Source of the DNA: Ascochyta rabiei
Lineage: Eukaryota; Ascomycota; Dothideomycetes; Pleosporales; Didymellaceae
Direction of reading: 5' to 3'
Length of the DNA: 64,000 nucleotides
NCBI RefSeq assembly: GCF_004011695.2
Contig: NC_082409.1
Span: 372,001-436,000, forward strand
Shown piece after piece: positions 10,364 through 20,315 of this stretch; positions within the stretch are counted from its first letter, which is position 1, and the number at the start of each line of letters is the position of its first letter. Below the pieces are notes generated by a model. That model was not told the origin of the DNA, ran no database searches, and was given only the letters and a program-made list of their open reading frames with translations. The position numbers were made by a program, and so were the translations under genes.

Positions 10364-13300
10364 TTAGTTCTTGCCGCCTCTCCTCCGGGGGTTGGCCTGT
10401 CCGCGCTTCTTAGAGGATGTCTTGGGCGACTCGCCCTCGATGTACTTGAGGAGCTCGTCAATGCTGCGCTGGTCGACACCGCCAGTACCGGGACGGGTGC
10501 GAGGGCCGCCGACGGTATTGGCGTGCTCGCTGACTGTTGGTGTGGCAGCAGCTGGCTGGAGAGGGTTCCTGCCAGTCAGCTGGACGCGGCGGATGCGGCC
10601 GGCGGCAATGTCGTTAAGCTGCTTCTGCTGGCTGACGGCGCTCTGCGTGAGTTGCTCGAGCCAGCTCTCAGCTTCCTTGGTGTTGCGATCCTCGGCACCG
10701 AGGACATCCTTGAAGATGTTGTATGACTCGCGCATGCGGTTGACGGCACCACGCATGTCCTTGTCGAGAGCAAGCGACTGGGCAGTCTGGAACAACAGGG
10801 TAGCAGTGTTGATCGAGTTCTTGCCAGAAACGTCCTCGCAGATGGCCAAGGAAGCCTCGAACCAGATGCGCGACTCGTGGTACTGCTTCATCGCCTGCAG
10901 CATGACAGCAGCGTTGTTGAGGGTGGTGATTGAGTCAGGATGGTCAGCTCCGTAGATGATCTTCCACAACTCGAGGGCGTGGCGTACGTAGACGAGAGCA
11001 TTCTTGGTGTTGCCGGTGGCGTGCTCGAACAGACCCAGGTTCAGGTAGGCGAGAACGGTATCAGCGTGGTCGACACCAAGAGTGCGCTCGGACACAATGA
11101 CAGCCTTGTGGGCAAGCTCGAGAGCAGAAGCCTTGTCTTCTAGGTTGAAGAGGAGGTTGGACAGAGTGTGGTAAGCGCGGGCAACCTCAGGGTGCAGCAC
11201 GCCGTAGATCTGCTCGTGCAGCTGCAGGGATTCAAGGAGCAGCTCCTGACCAAGCTCCTTCTGGTCTTGAGCCACGGACATGCGGCCGGCCTCGAGGGCT
11301 TCCTCCGCCAACAAGCTCTTGGGCGAAGCCTCCTTGACAACGGGGACGATGTTGAGGATATCATCCGCGTGGAAGGTCTGAGCTGTGAGGGCAGGAGCTG
11401 GACTCTCAGTGCGAGGCGGCGAGGCCTGCTTGTTCTTGTTCTTCTTCTTGCTCGAAGCCGCGTTACCGTTGGTCTGAGAAACAGAGGCAGGCTTAGTTGT
11501 TGCGGTGCTGGAAAGAGCCTCCTTGGTGAAGGCATACTGCTTGCTCTCCAACTGCAGACCAAGCTTGAGCGAGACCTCACGGAAAAGCTGGAGCTCCTTG
11601 CCGGTCTCGACCCAGTTTCCGCCAAGCGCGTTGAGGTTGTAGCGGTAGCGAAGAGCGACCTGTGCAACAACCTCCTTCTTCAAAGTCTCGGGTGTCAACT
11701 TCTCGAAGCTAAAGTCAGCCTCTGGGTAGATGGCCTTGAGGCTGCTGTCAGACTCTGCCACAGGCTTGGGGTTTGCTTCCGCCCCCAACAGGCAGTTCAG
11801 GAGGTGTGCAATGCAGGCACCGGCGAAGGGAGCTGGGACGCTACGAAGCTTGGAGTTGGCAAAGTGCTTGAAGCCACGTGCGATCATCTCCTGGATAATC
11901 AGACGCTTCAAGGCCTGGAGACGAGGGTCAGGCTTGTCGGCAAGCTCGGCGATCTTTCCGAGGTAGCGGATGTTGACACCGCGCTTGTGCAGGAGGGAGC
12001 TGAGAGATTGGCCATCCATCGGGAAGCCAACCTCGCCGTCCTTGAGCTCCTGGATCAAGCGAGGGAGAACCTCAGAAAGCAGGTGCTCGCAAGCAGCGCG
12101 GACCTCAGCCTCGTCCTTGGCCCACTCTGCCTTGTCCTCCTCGGATTGCGGGTTCTGTCCTGAGAAAACGTCGGGGTTAAGAGCGAAGTTGAAGCCAGAG
12201 ATGTCCACGCGGTCCTGCTCCTCTGCCTTCTTCTCCGGTTCAATTTCACCATCGGCCTTCTTTTCAGTCTTGGCAACCTTCTTGTCCGACTTCTTCTCCG
12301 TCTTTTTCTCATCCTCCTCGTCAGACGACTCTTCCTCTGATGAGGACTCCTCTTCCGAAGAGTCCTCCTCTGACGAAGATTCTTCCTTGTCCGCCTTGAC
12401 GGCCTTCTTTGCGGGTGTCTCCTCCTTGGCGCCCTTCTTCTTCTCAAGCTCGTTCTTGACGTACTCGCGAAGCTTCAGTCGGCCGTACGATTCGACAAGC
12501 TCGGGGCGGAGAGTGGCCATGCGGTGGGGGTAGTCCTTCTCGGACGACTTCGTCTCGCCCTCCTTGGCCGGCTCGCTCCAGTGGGCCTCGATCCAAGCAA
12601 CATCGAGGGGAGTGAGGCGGTAGAGATCAAGAGCGTAGCGCCTGCCGTCGGTGCCAATAAGACCCTTGGTCTCGACACTGCCCTCGAGCTCATGCCTGAC
12701 GTCATCCTTGTCCCATACTGGGTGCTTCTTGACGCGCAGGGCCTTGGACAGCTGCTCAAACAGAGGGACAAAGGACTTGTCGTCTGCGACAATCTCCTTG
12801 CCCTCGACCGCACCGTAGTCGATTTGGTGCTCGCCAGGGTCGCGCTGCTTGAAGATGCCGGGAACAATGCTCTGGCCGACAATACGCTTTCCGAGATAAT
12901 CGACAACGACGGTTCCGGAGGTGAAGAGGTTGGGGATGTCGAGGTTGTTGACCGCGCGCACACCAAAGACGTCCTTGCCAACGGCCACGCGAGCCGCCTC
13001 GTCACCACCCTCAGTGCCGAAAGTGCCGACGCCGTCGGCGCCAAAGGAGTAGAAGATGTTGTTGTAAACGAAGATCTGGGCATCCTTTGCTTCTGTAGGG
13101 TTGAGAGGCGCAATCTCGCCGCGAGCTACCAGCATGGCACCGCGGGTCGCTGCGTCGTTGTAGTCGGCGAACAGCTTCGATGTGAGGCGCTCACGGAAGA
13201 CGCGGTCGTGGACAGCGTCCTTGGGCATCTCTCGTGTCGACTGGAACTCCTCGTTCCAGTCACGGAGGGTCTCGGTGTTCTCGACGCCGGAGATCAGATA

Positions 13301-14287
13301 GCTCTCCTGTGTTCGTGCGAGGTCGGGCTGATGTGTGGTGAGGGCGGAGGAGGGCGCGGGGACCAACCAGGGGTTGGCGGGGATGGCGTTGGAGAGCTGG
13401 AAGATGGTGAGGAGCTCCTTCTTGGCGTTGTGGTCGAGCAGCTGCTGGAACGCGTCCTTGAACGAGGGCGAGACGGCCTCGAGCAGGTTCAGCAGCGAGT
13501 GGGCGTGGCGCGCCTTGGGCCCGTCGCGAGGCGCGGGGTCGAAGCTGGCGTTGGACGACTTGTTGACGTAGAAGCCCGAGACGTGCGAGGTGATGTGGTG
13601 CTGCTCGTTTTCGTTGGTGTTGACGACGAGGTACATGAGGTGGCCCTTGGAGCGCAGGTGGTAGGGCGGGGGGTTCCACGGCGACACGGCGATGGACTTG
13701 ATCGTCTTGGGCGCGGGCTCGTGGACGGGCGGGAGCAGACGCTGGACAGCGCCGGCGGCCTTGAAGTCGTAGTCAGCGAGCGGCGAGGGCTCGGGGCCGT
13801 CCTCGTTGGCCTTTGCTGACTGATCAAGGCCGACTGTGTCGTGCAGCGAGAGGCCTGCCAGGATGCCGTGCAGAGCGTCGGTGCGGTCGCCGGCGGCGCC
13901 AATCAGCTCGCGCACGCGGATGACGTGTAACCGGGCCTCCTTCTCCGTGTAGGCGTCCTCGACCAGGGTCAGGACCGAGTCGGCCTTGAGCCCGTCGACC
14001 TCGGATAGCTCGACGTAGTCGTTGATGCGCTTGCCCTCGTGCTCGAGGTGGAAGCACGAGTACTGGAACGTGTGCGGCATCTCGATGATGGACTGGCGCA
14101 GGTCCTGCACCTGCTCGGCCGTCGAGATGGTCATCTGCGTCTCGAACGGCGCGTGGGGCAGCTTGACGGTGATCTGGAAGATGCCATTGGCACCGTCGTC
14201 CTCGGCGTGCTCCACCTCGCCGTTGGTCTTGGGGGGGTCCTCGACGGGCGCCTGAGCGGCCTCTGTGGGTGCATTGTCGTTAGCCAT
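10364..14287 (-). CDS. CLU1: Clustered mitochondria protein (CLU/TIF31 family)
   Basis: Intronless gene of 1307 residues, a usual length for fungal CLU proteins. In yeast and other eukaryotes CLU binds mRNAs for mitochondrial proteins in the cytosol, keeps mitochondria dispersed and co-purifies with eIF3. Visible order: N-terminal CLU_N ubiquitin-like region (about 35-115, with T-F-Q-Y-S-C-F-H-L-E), the central CLU domain (about 340-590), a Ser/Glu-rich acidic linker (about 632-660, SSSEEDSSEEESS), an eIF3-p135-like region (about 690-900), then tetratricopeptide repeats (about 1010-1180, with HPEVARAYHTLSNL and ADTVLAYLNLGLFEHATGN). The tail is basic (ANPRRRGGKN). The start at 14287 gives the expected short polar leader before F-Q-I-T-V-K-L-P. 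It is divergent from the mitochondrial ATPase gene at 15336. Strong codon bias suggests good expression. Long open frames on the opposite strand here are shadows. Confidence 0.97.
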   Translation of the reverse strand: MANDNAPTEAAQAPVEDPPKTNGEVEHAEDDGANGIFQITVKLPHAPFETQMTISTAEQVQDLRQSIIEMPHTFQYSCFHLEHEGKRINDYVELSEVDGLKADSVLTLVEDAYTEKEARLHVIRVRELIGAAGDRTDALHGILAGLSLHDTVGLDQSAKANEDGPEPSPLADYDFKAAGAVQRLLPPVHEPAPKTIKSIAVSPWNPPPYHLRSKGHLMYLVVNTNENEQHHITSHVSGFYVNKSSNASFDPAPRDGPKARHAHSLLNLLEAVSPSFKDAFQQLLDHNAKKELLTIFQLSNAIPANPWLVPAPSSALTTHQPDLARTQESYLISGVENTETLRDWNEEFQSTREMPKDAVHDRVFRERLTSKLFADYNDAATRGAMLVARGEIAPLNPTEAKDAQIFVYNNIFYSFGADGVGTFGTEGGDEAARVAVGKDVFGVRAVNNLDIPNLFTSGTVVVDYLGKRIVGQSIVPGIFKQRDPGEHQIDYGAVEGKEIVADDKSFVPLFEQLSKALRVKKHPVWDKDDVRHELEGSVETKGLIGTDGRRYALDLYRLTPLDVAWIEAHWSEPAKEGETKSSEKDYPHRMATLRPELVESYGRLKLREYVKNELEKKKGAKEETPAKKAVKADKEESSSEEDSSEEESSSEEESSDEEDEKKTEKKSDKKVAKTEKKADGEIEPEKKAEEQDRVDISGFNFALNPDVFSGQNPQSEEDKAEWAKDEAEVRAACEHLLSEVLPRLIQELKDGEVGFPMDGQSLSSLLHKRGVNIRYLGKIAELADKPDPRLQALKRLIIQEMIARGFKHFANSKLRSVPAPFAGACIAHLLNCLLGAEANPKPVAESDSSLKAIYPEADFSFEKLTPETLKKEVVAQVALRYRYNLNALGGNWVETGKELQLFREVSLKLGLQLESKQYAFTKEALSSTATTKPASVSQTNGNAASSKKKNKNKQASPPRTESPAPALTAQTFHADDILNIVPVVKEASPKSLLAEEALEAGRMSVAQDQKELGQELLLESLQLHEQIYGVLHPEVARAYHTLSNLLFNLEDKASALELAHKAVIVSERTLGVDHADTVLAYLNLGLFEHATGNTKNALVYVRHALELWKIIYGADHPDSITTLNNAAVMLQAMKQYHESRIWFEASLAICEDVSGKNSINTATLLFQTAQSLALDKDMRGAVNRMRESYNIFKDVLGAEDRNTKEAESWLEQLTQSAVSQQKQLNDIAAGRIRRVQLTGRNPLQPAAATPTVSEHANTVGGPRTRPGTGGVDQRSIDELLKYIEGESPKTSSKKRGQANPRRRGGKN

Positions 14288-14324
14288 GGGATGCTTCAGC
14301 CAGGGTGAGGTTTAGATGTTGTGT

Positions 14325-14372
14325 TGGTGGTGGTGGTGGTGGTGGTGGTGGTGGTGGTGGTGGTGGTGGTGG
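14325..14372. repeat. (TGG)n microsatellite
   Basis: About 16 units of a TGG/GGT trinucleotide with one late interruption, located 40 bp upstream of the CLU1 start codon, so probably in its 5' UTR or promoter. Confidence 0.95.
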
Positions 14373-14429
14373 TAGTGGTGGTCAAGATTTTCATTTTTCG
14401 TGGTGGTGGTCGTGATTTTCATTTGTCGT

Positions 14430-14541
14430 GATGGTGATGATGGTGATGATGGTGATGATGGTGATGATGGTGATGATGGTGATGATGGTGATGATGGTGA
14501 TGATGGTGATGATGGTGACGATGGTGATGATGGTGATGATG
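14430..14541. repeat. 9-bp GATGATGGT-type minisatellite
   Basis: A dozen near-perfect copies of gatgatggt, one with a gacgatggt variant. On either strand it stays open in all frames, giving spurious poly-Met/Val or poly-His/Ser frames. It lies in the CLU1 upstream region and is likely length-polymorphic between strains. Confidence 0.95.
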
Positions 14542-15335
14542 TTGGTGTGTCGTCTTGGTGATGATCATATCTACGTCGTCGTGTGCGTGTGGGGGAGGGC
14601 TCACCAGGCTTGGAAGCGTCAGACATATTCAAACGCTGGCAGCAACGACAGCCGCAGCTACAACTCTACAAAAGAACGGCGGCAGAAGGAAGGAACGGAT
14701 GGAGATGGGCAAGCTATAATACACGAGAAGCGCATCAATGTACAATGACGCCCTCGGAAGATGGATGGGGGGGATGGGGGAGATGTTTGGAGTCGCCGGC
14801 GCTGTCTCTCGAAAAAAGTTCGTCTGCACACGCCGGCTATTCCCGCCATGCATCACCGGCGACAAGTGACAAGGGTCCTGCCGGGTAACCGCGCCCCCAT
14901 CAGCAGGCTGGCGGATCCTCGATGCACCTGGGCTGTAGGGCTGGCTGACAGCGTCTTGGGCTCGTGTGCTGCAGTGCAGCTCTTGAATGCTCGCTTTCCA
15001 CGACAGCGGCCGTGTTCAACTCCACGATGCCGTGCCTCCTGAGTCCTGCCCTCCCTCGCCCTCGCCCCTAGCACGCGGGCAGCTTCTTGGCCCGCACTGG
15101 CCTGCGGCCCTACTGGCTAGGTACTGGCCTCTGGCCTGCTTTCAGTGAGATTGCACGTGTCGCAATGCCCACACGGCTCCATCAAAGCATTGCCCACTTC
15201 ATCACCGTGCGACTCTCCTTTGGCGCACATCAGTCTCTCGTTTTATCTCCTTTCCTTTCCTAGTCAATTGCGTGTCTACACCGCCGTCTCCTGCCACGTG
15301 TGCACTCACGCGACACCCCGGGCCGGTGCGCCATA
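14542..15335. promoter_or_regulatory. Divergent promoter region of CLU1 and the mitochondrial ATPase gene
   Basis: No gene. It has G- and C-rich tracts, a short purine tract near 14680-14700 and a CT-rich run at about 15230-15260, typical of fungal transcription start zones, shortly before the ATG at 15336. Confidence 0.5.
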
Positions 15336-17148
15336 ATGCTAATGCTACGACCCGCATGGAGGAACGTCATTGCGCGGTCCCAGATCGCCAGTAGACAGTC
15401 GCCCGTCTTGCAGACCTTCCAGCAGGCTGGCCCTGTGCGGATCCAGCGCCAGCTGCCGCGCTTTCTTACTGGCCAGTCTGGGCCGCCCACGCCCGGCAAC
15501 GATACGCCCAACCCTGTGGACGATGCCACCGAGAGCCAAGAGGACGAGGAAAGAGAAGCACGGAAAGAGAAATGGCAAGGGACTGCTTTCAAAATGTTCG
15601 AGGCTGCGGCCACCACAGGAGCGAGTATCTTCATCCTAGCTTGTGTTGGCATCACGTACACCAAGTACTACAAGTGGAATGTCTTGGAGAAGATGGAAAA
15701 CGCATTCCGAGAAGGTGATCCGGTGCTCGACCTAGCTGCAACTGGAAAAGAGATTCCTAGAGACCCTTCACGCAGCGAGATTGGAAAAGGAAACGACGAA
15801 GGCTACGACCGATGGATTGAACGTGACGAGCAGGACAAGATCGACAAGATCATCAGTGGTGAGACAAAAGGCCGCTACCACCTGCTCTTGGGCGAGAAGG
15901 GAACCGGTAAGAGCTCCATGCTCATCGATGCCATGTCCAAGGTCAAGGGCGAAGGCTGCTCCATGATGGAAGCCCACGCAGATCTCGAAGTCTTCCGTGT
16001 CAGGCTCGGCCGATGTCTTGATTTTGAATACCACGAAGACAACATCGGCTCGCTATTCTCTATACGAGGTCCCCGCGACGCCGGTGCCATCCTTGACATT
16101 GAACGCGCCTTCAACAAGCTGGAGAAGGTTGCACTTCGACGCCGCGCAAGACTAGGCCGCCCACTTATCCTCATCATCAACCAAACCCATCTGATCCGCG
16201 ACGACGAAGACGGCCGCGACCTCCTCGAGCTTATTCAGCAACGCGCCGAACAATGGGCGGCCTCTAACCTCGCAACAGTCATCATCAACTCAGACAAGTA
16301 CTGGGTCTTCGAGCGCCTCAAGCAGTACGCCACACGCATGGAAGTCCACCAGATCAAGGACCTGACCAAGGACCGCGCCATGCAAGCTCTCCGCAACTAC
16401 CGCATGAAGTACTGGGACGAGCGGACGCCAAATCCTGTGCTCGAGGAAGTGTACGACAAGATAGGAGGCCGTCTTACCTTCCTCAACCGTGTAGCCAAGT
16501 CGGAAGACATGCTAGCGAAATGCGACCATATCTGCGAAATGGAGAAGATCTGGTTCCTAAACAACTGCGCCATCTTAGGCGAAGAAATGGACGACGACGT
16601 CATGGACCAGCAAAAATACGCTGTGAGCCCCCCCCCCTTCATCCCATACCCACCTCCACCCCACTAATCCCCCGCAGTCGACAGCCATGGTCCTAGCCAA
16701 CGCCCTCTACCACCGCTACAACGAAATGGACAGCACCTACGACTCGAAAATCGGGCACATCCTGCCCGAATTCCCCCTCCACCGCGCACGCTTCATAATG
16801 ACGCGCTCCGACTTCATCCGCCAGCACCACGAGCTCAGCATCTTCGCAATCGACAGCCACGCCATGGTCCGCGCAGACTCGGTCCCCATGCAGCGCGCCT
16901 TCAACGAACTCTGCGCCGAGCCTGGGTTCGAGAAGTTCTTGAACGCTACCCTGGATCGCATCAGTGATATTGAAAGTCTCGGCCGCACCAAGGAACTCAC
17001 GTTCAAGGATCTGTGGGAGGGGGGGAAGTATAGACTTACGACTAGGGATAAGAGTGGGGTCGTTAGTGGGAGTGTCGAGATGGAGAGTGTGGAGAAGCCG
17101 GGGGATGATGACGGTGATGACAATGATGATGGTGAGGACGAGGACTGA
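15336..17148 (+). CDS. Mitochondrial membrane P-loop (AAA-like) ATPase of a fungal family
   Basis: Exons 15336-16622 and 16678-17148 (55-bp phase-0 intron with a C-run after the donor) give 585 residues. The start MLMLRPAWRN opens an Arg/Gln-rich, acid-poor leader that looks like a mitochondrial presequence. A membrane helix is at about 90-108 (TTGASIFILACVGITY). A Walker A motif GEKGTGKS spans 186-193. The Walker B position (PLILIINQTHLI, 276-287) carries Asn-Gln instead of the usual acidic pair. Later residues form the lid and a winged-helix-like end (LPEFPLHRARF, FKDLWEGGKYRL), followed by an acidic Asp-rich tail. I know this architecture as a fungal AAA protein with a C-terminal winged-helix domain; its client is unknown to me. 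ATP hydrolysis may be weak if the Walker B change matters. Confidence 0.88.
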
Positions 17149-17684
17149 GCTGGTATCTGTCCAGTCGGTGGAGGATAGGAAGGCGACCTACATGAACCCG
17201 TGCCGCTCGACGAACAACCAGCAAGTTTGTTTCGCGTCCACACACATACACACACACATTTCGTTTTACTGGTTTGCTGAGGTCTGTTTCACTTTATTTT
17301 CTGCGCTTTGTTTTCGGTGCGGGGAAGACGGTGGGTATACCCATCTGCGGTTCGCAGCGCTGATTTTCTTTTTCTTCTCTTTCTCTCTCTTTTGTAAATC
17401 AACGTCACGTTCAACATGTACAGAAATCGGAAAATCATACATGCATTAGCTGGGTCTGCATGTCCGCGTTCCCTGAACGCCGTGTCTAATGCCATGTTTA
17501 GCGCCGTGTCTATGTTTGGGGGTGTACCGCTGACGATAGCTCAGAAGACCATCCATACAGCCATTGACCTTCATAACGGTAGTCGTACAAGGTATGGGAA
17601 ACCGGCGTGTGGTCTTGCACCAGCGACGTCCCAACTGCACTGTTGTACTCGTGCACACCGGCTCATACTGTAGCTAAGCATCAT
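17149..17684. other. Intergenic between convergent genes
   Basis: Holds the 3' UTRs of the mitochondrial ATPase gene (plus) and the membrane protein gene (minus). A short CA repeat is at 17239-17257 and T/C-rich tracts are at 17360-17390. No gene is seen. Confidence 0.5.
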
Positions 17685-18517
17685 CTACGCCGTGGCGCCA
17701 GGAGTCGCGTGCGTGGGCGGTGGCTGGCCAGGCACATCCAGCGCACCCTCGCCGCCGCCCCTCGTCTCGAAACTCTGTGGCTTGTCGCCGAACGCCTCGT
17801 CCGCCTCGCGCGCGTGCGTCGACTTGGGTCCAAAGCGGGCAGTATGCGCCAACGAATGCCACAACAACGCCGTACTCAGAAAGGTGAAGACCATGCCCAG
17901 CCACAGGAGAATCACACTCGCGAGTGCGCGCGGGTTGCTCGCGTACCGCAACGTGCTGGTGCGGCCGAACTCAGCGATCAAGCGGTCCGCGGTGGCCGAG
18001 TCGGTGCCGCTCACGAATGCGGATTGGGTCGCGACGATGTACGTGTATGCCAGTGCGCAGGAGAGGGTCAGCAGGCAGGAGAAGACGGAACACACACGCC
18101 ATGCTTTTCTCACAGCCTTTGACTCGTGGCGCTCCGGCCAGAAGATATCGAGGACGAACATGATGGTGAAGAAGTTGACGGTAAAGACACCGACGAAGAT
18201 GAGGTAGGAAGCTATACCGATGAAATTGTTGTTGTGCACTGTCGCGCCGGGGGAGTGGGCAGCGACGAACTCTTGCTGGTCGAGGTAGTCTGGTGGTTGT
18301 CAGTACACATCCCATTGTGATGAAGGTGGGCGAGCATGAGTGTACTGGTGAGTGCTGTGGTGCCGAGCGACTGAGCTATCATAGTGGGGATCATGGCGCC
18401 CTGGTAGATACCGAACTTTGTGCGGCGCAGGTGGTAGTCTCTGTTCTTAAACATGTAACTGAACTTGAGCTTGCTCCAATGTACCTCCTTGAGATCAAGA
18501 CCCCATATCACGGCCAT
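17685..18517 (-). CDS. Multi-spanning membrane protein, unknown function
   Basis: Proposed exons 18517-18346 and 18289-17685 (56-bp intron; branch ctgac, acceptor cag) give 258 residues. Three clear membrane helices follow the splice: FIGIASYLIFVGVFTVNFFT, VCSVFSCLLTLSCALAYTYI and ASVILLWLGMVFTFLSTALL. A weaker hydrophobic stretch precedes it (GAMIPTMIAQSLGTTALT). The C-terminal 60 residues are polar, Gly/Pro/Thr-rich and probably cytosolic. The donor (gtacac) is weaker than others in the window. The frame continues upstream of the ATG to a TGA at 18569-18571 and is then open through a hydrophobic segment; see findings. I do not recognise a named family. The gene is convergent with the mitochondrial ATPase gene. 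Confidence 0.7.
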
Positions 18518-20315
18518 GTCGGCGGTGTCGTAGTAATGTGTGTTTGTATGGTCGGGGCACTCAGAGTCTCATTCGTATTTGTTTGCAAGACATGCAGTTG
18601 TCAGGAGGAACCAGAACCAGAAGTAACGTTTGTAGAGCAAGAGGGAACTCAGGATCGACGCAACCTGGCAGAAACAGTGAGCACTGCAAGAGCTTGGAAG
18701 TGTGAGAGAAGAGCGTGTGCAAACAGAAGGACCTAACACAAGAAATGAAAATTCATCAAATCCCTCACCCTCAGCAACCTACGTATACGGTTTCAGCATC
18801 ACGAACCACTACCGTAGAAACTCAAATCTTTGGCCGCAAGCGCGCAGGGGGGGGGGGTCCGGGACGCCAATTAAGTAGGGAAGATCGGGCGAATAGAAGC
18901 CTCTAGGTGCGCTTAGACTGATACTAGACTATGCTAAACAACTTATTAGTGTGTACCACGAAATCTGTTCTATCTCTATTATTACGCGTCTCACTATACT
19001 TTGCCATCTATTGTTAGGCCCTCGGCCTCCGGCATGTGGCAGCGTCCGTCTCTGACCGACCCTCGGCCTCTAGCATGTGGCAGCGTCCACCTCTGACCTG
19101 GTATGGCAATAAGTACTGTTCTAGCCACAGGCTTACTATCTAAGTGAGCATTGATACCTTTTGGAGGATTATCTTGTTCTGGGACACATCGCACGAGGTT
19201 GTGCTGATAAACGCGGGTACGTGGAACCGGCGAATGAGAGTCGTTCGGGGAGGCGATCCGTTGCTGTTCGCGGGCGGCGACATCATGCCGGTATGGCTCG
19301 GAAGGTGCGCTAGTGGAAAGCTTAAGTAGGCGGGTTGCATCATCGCTTGGTCTTTATTGACATCGTGACAGTCACAACTCCACTTGGCTCGAATGGGGAG
19401 GCTGAGGTTCGTGTCAACTCCAGGAATGGACTCTGAGGAGCTCTTCCGGGTCGTCATACGGACGTCCCTTGAAGGTTATCCAGACTCGTATTCGTACGCG
19501 AATAGCTGTTCATGTGCCTTCAAGGCTGGAGCATCGACTCTGCAGAGGCGCCAAAGCTGGTGAAGTATGCAATCCTGGTGAGTGTTGACCAGTATTTCAC
19601 AGGCACTGGATTGTCCACACTCAGTACAGTATCTTGTTGGAAAAGGGGCCTTTTGATGGCACCCTGTCTCTGCTTTTCAACTCCGTCTCTCACAGCTTGT
19701 CCATCTTCATCAAATCCTTTCATCGTTGTGTTTATTTCATCAGTATGACCTACTCTTCACTTCCCTCCATTTTCACTTCGCTACGATACGAGTTGGTATC
19801 ACGAAAGCTATAGCCGCCACGGCTCTAATCTGTGCCCGCTCACGCTATCTCTGCTACCGCGAGGTGAAGTTGCTGTTGGAGCAGGAGAAGCATGAAAGAG
19901 AGAAGCAACGCAGCCTTCACAAATATTAACACAGGGTGTTGCTACTATCTTCATCAATTAACCACATCGAAATGCTTTCTCTGTCAAACGACCGGATAGG
20001 TGATACTGTCTATGCTATAAACAACATCCAGCAATCGTTTCCTACAGCTAGATCGCGGTGAAACCCGAGACGGCAACTACTGTACCACGCGGTCAATGTG
20101 ATTTCTGGGCAGTTGATTTATTCGACTATTGCTGGTTCTCACTAATGGGCGATTTTGATGTGAAGGGAAGGAGGGAAGGGAAGGGAGGGAAAAAGCGCCG
20201 CTGTCGATGTTGTACCTTCACTTGCGCTCGCCCAGGTGCTGCGCCTGTCCAGGCTCTGTTTATTGCTGGCCTCCGACTTGACTTTTTCACCACCAAATAC
20301 GACGCACATATAACA
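18518..20315. other. Gene-free stretch with a repeat relic
   Basis: Contains the possible upstream exon of the membrane protein (18572-18660, minus), a G-run near 18847-18857, the repeat relic at 19019-19165, and a CT/AG-rich zone near 20160-20190 that may be the promoter of the ankyrin gene. No other gene is supported. Confidence 0.5.
19019..19165. repeat. Relic of a dispersed repeat, also present at 57.9 kb
   Basis: A roughly 45-bp unit (ccctcggcctc...gcatgtggcagcgtcc...ctctgacc) occurs twice in tandem at 19019-19099 and continues into about 65 bp ending near agcattgatacc. The same order of motifs recurs near 57870-58008. Differences include t/c and a/g changes (cttactat against ctcactat, tagcc against tggcc), as expected of old or RIP-mutated copies. 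It is probably a piece of a transposable element. No coding sequence remains. Confidence 0.8.

Noticed and set aside
12524..13819. 431-codon plus-strand frame (also 11168-12163)
   Set aside because: Antisense shadow of CLU1, which has clear domains.
14312..14632. Open frames of poly-Ser/Pro, poly-His or poly-Met/Val
   Set aside because: Produced by the 9-bp minisatellite upstream of CLU1.
18518..18660. Programmed stop-codon readthrough at the TGA before the membrane protein
   Set aside because: The context after TGA is not the known readthrough motif (TGA-CTA); an intron or a truncating mutation is simpler.
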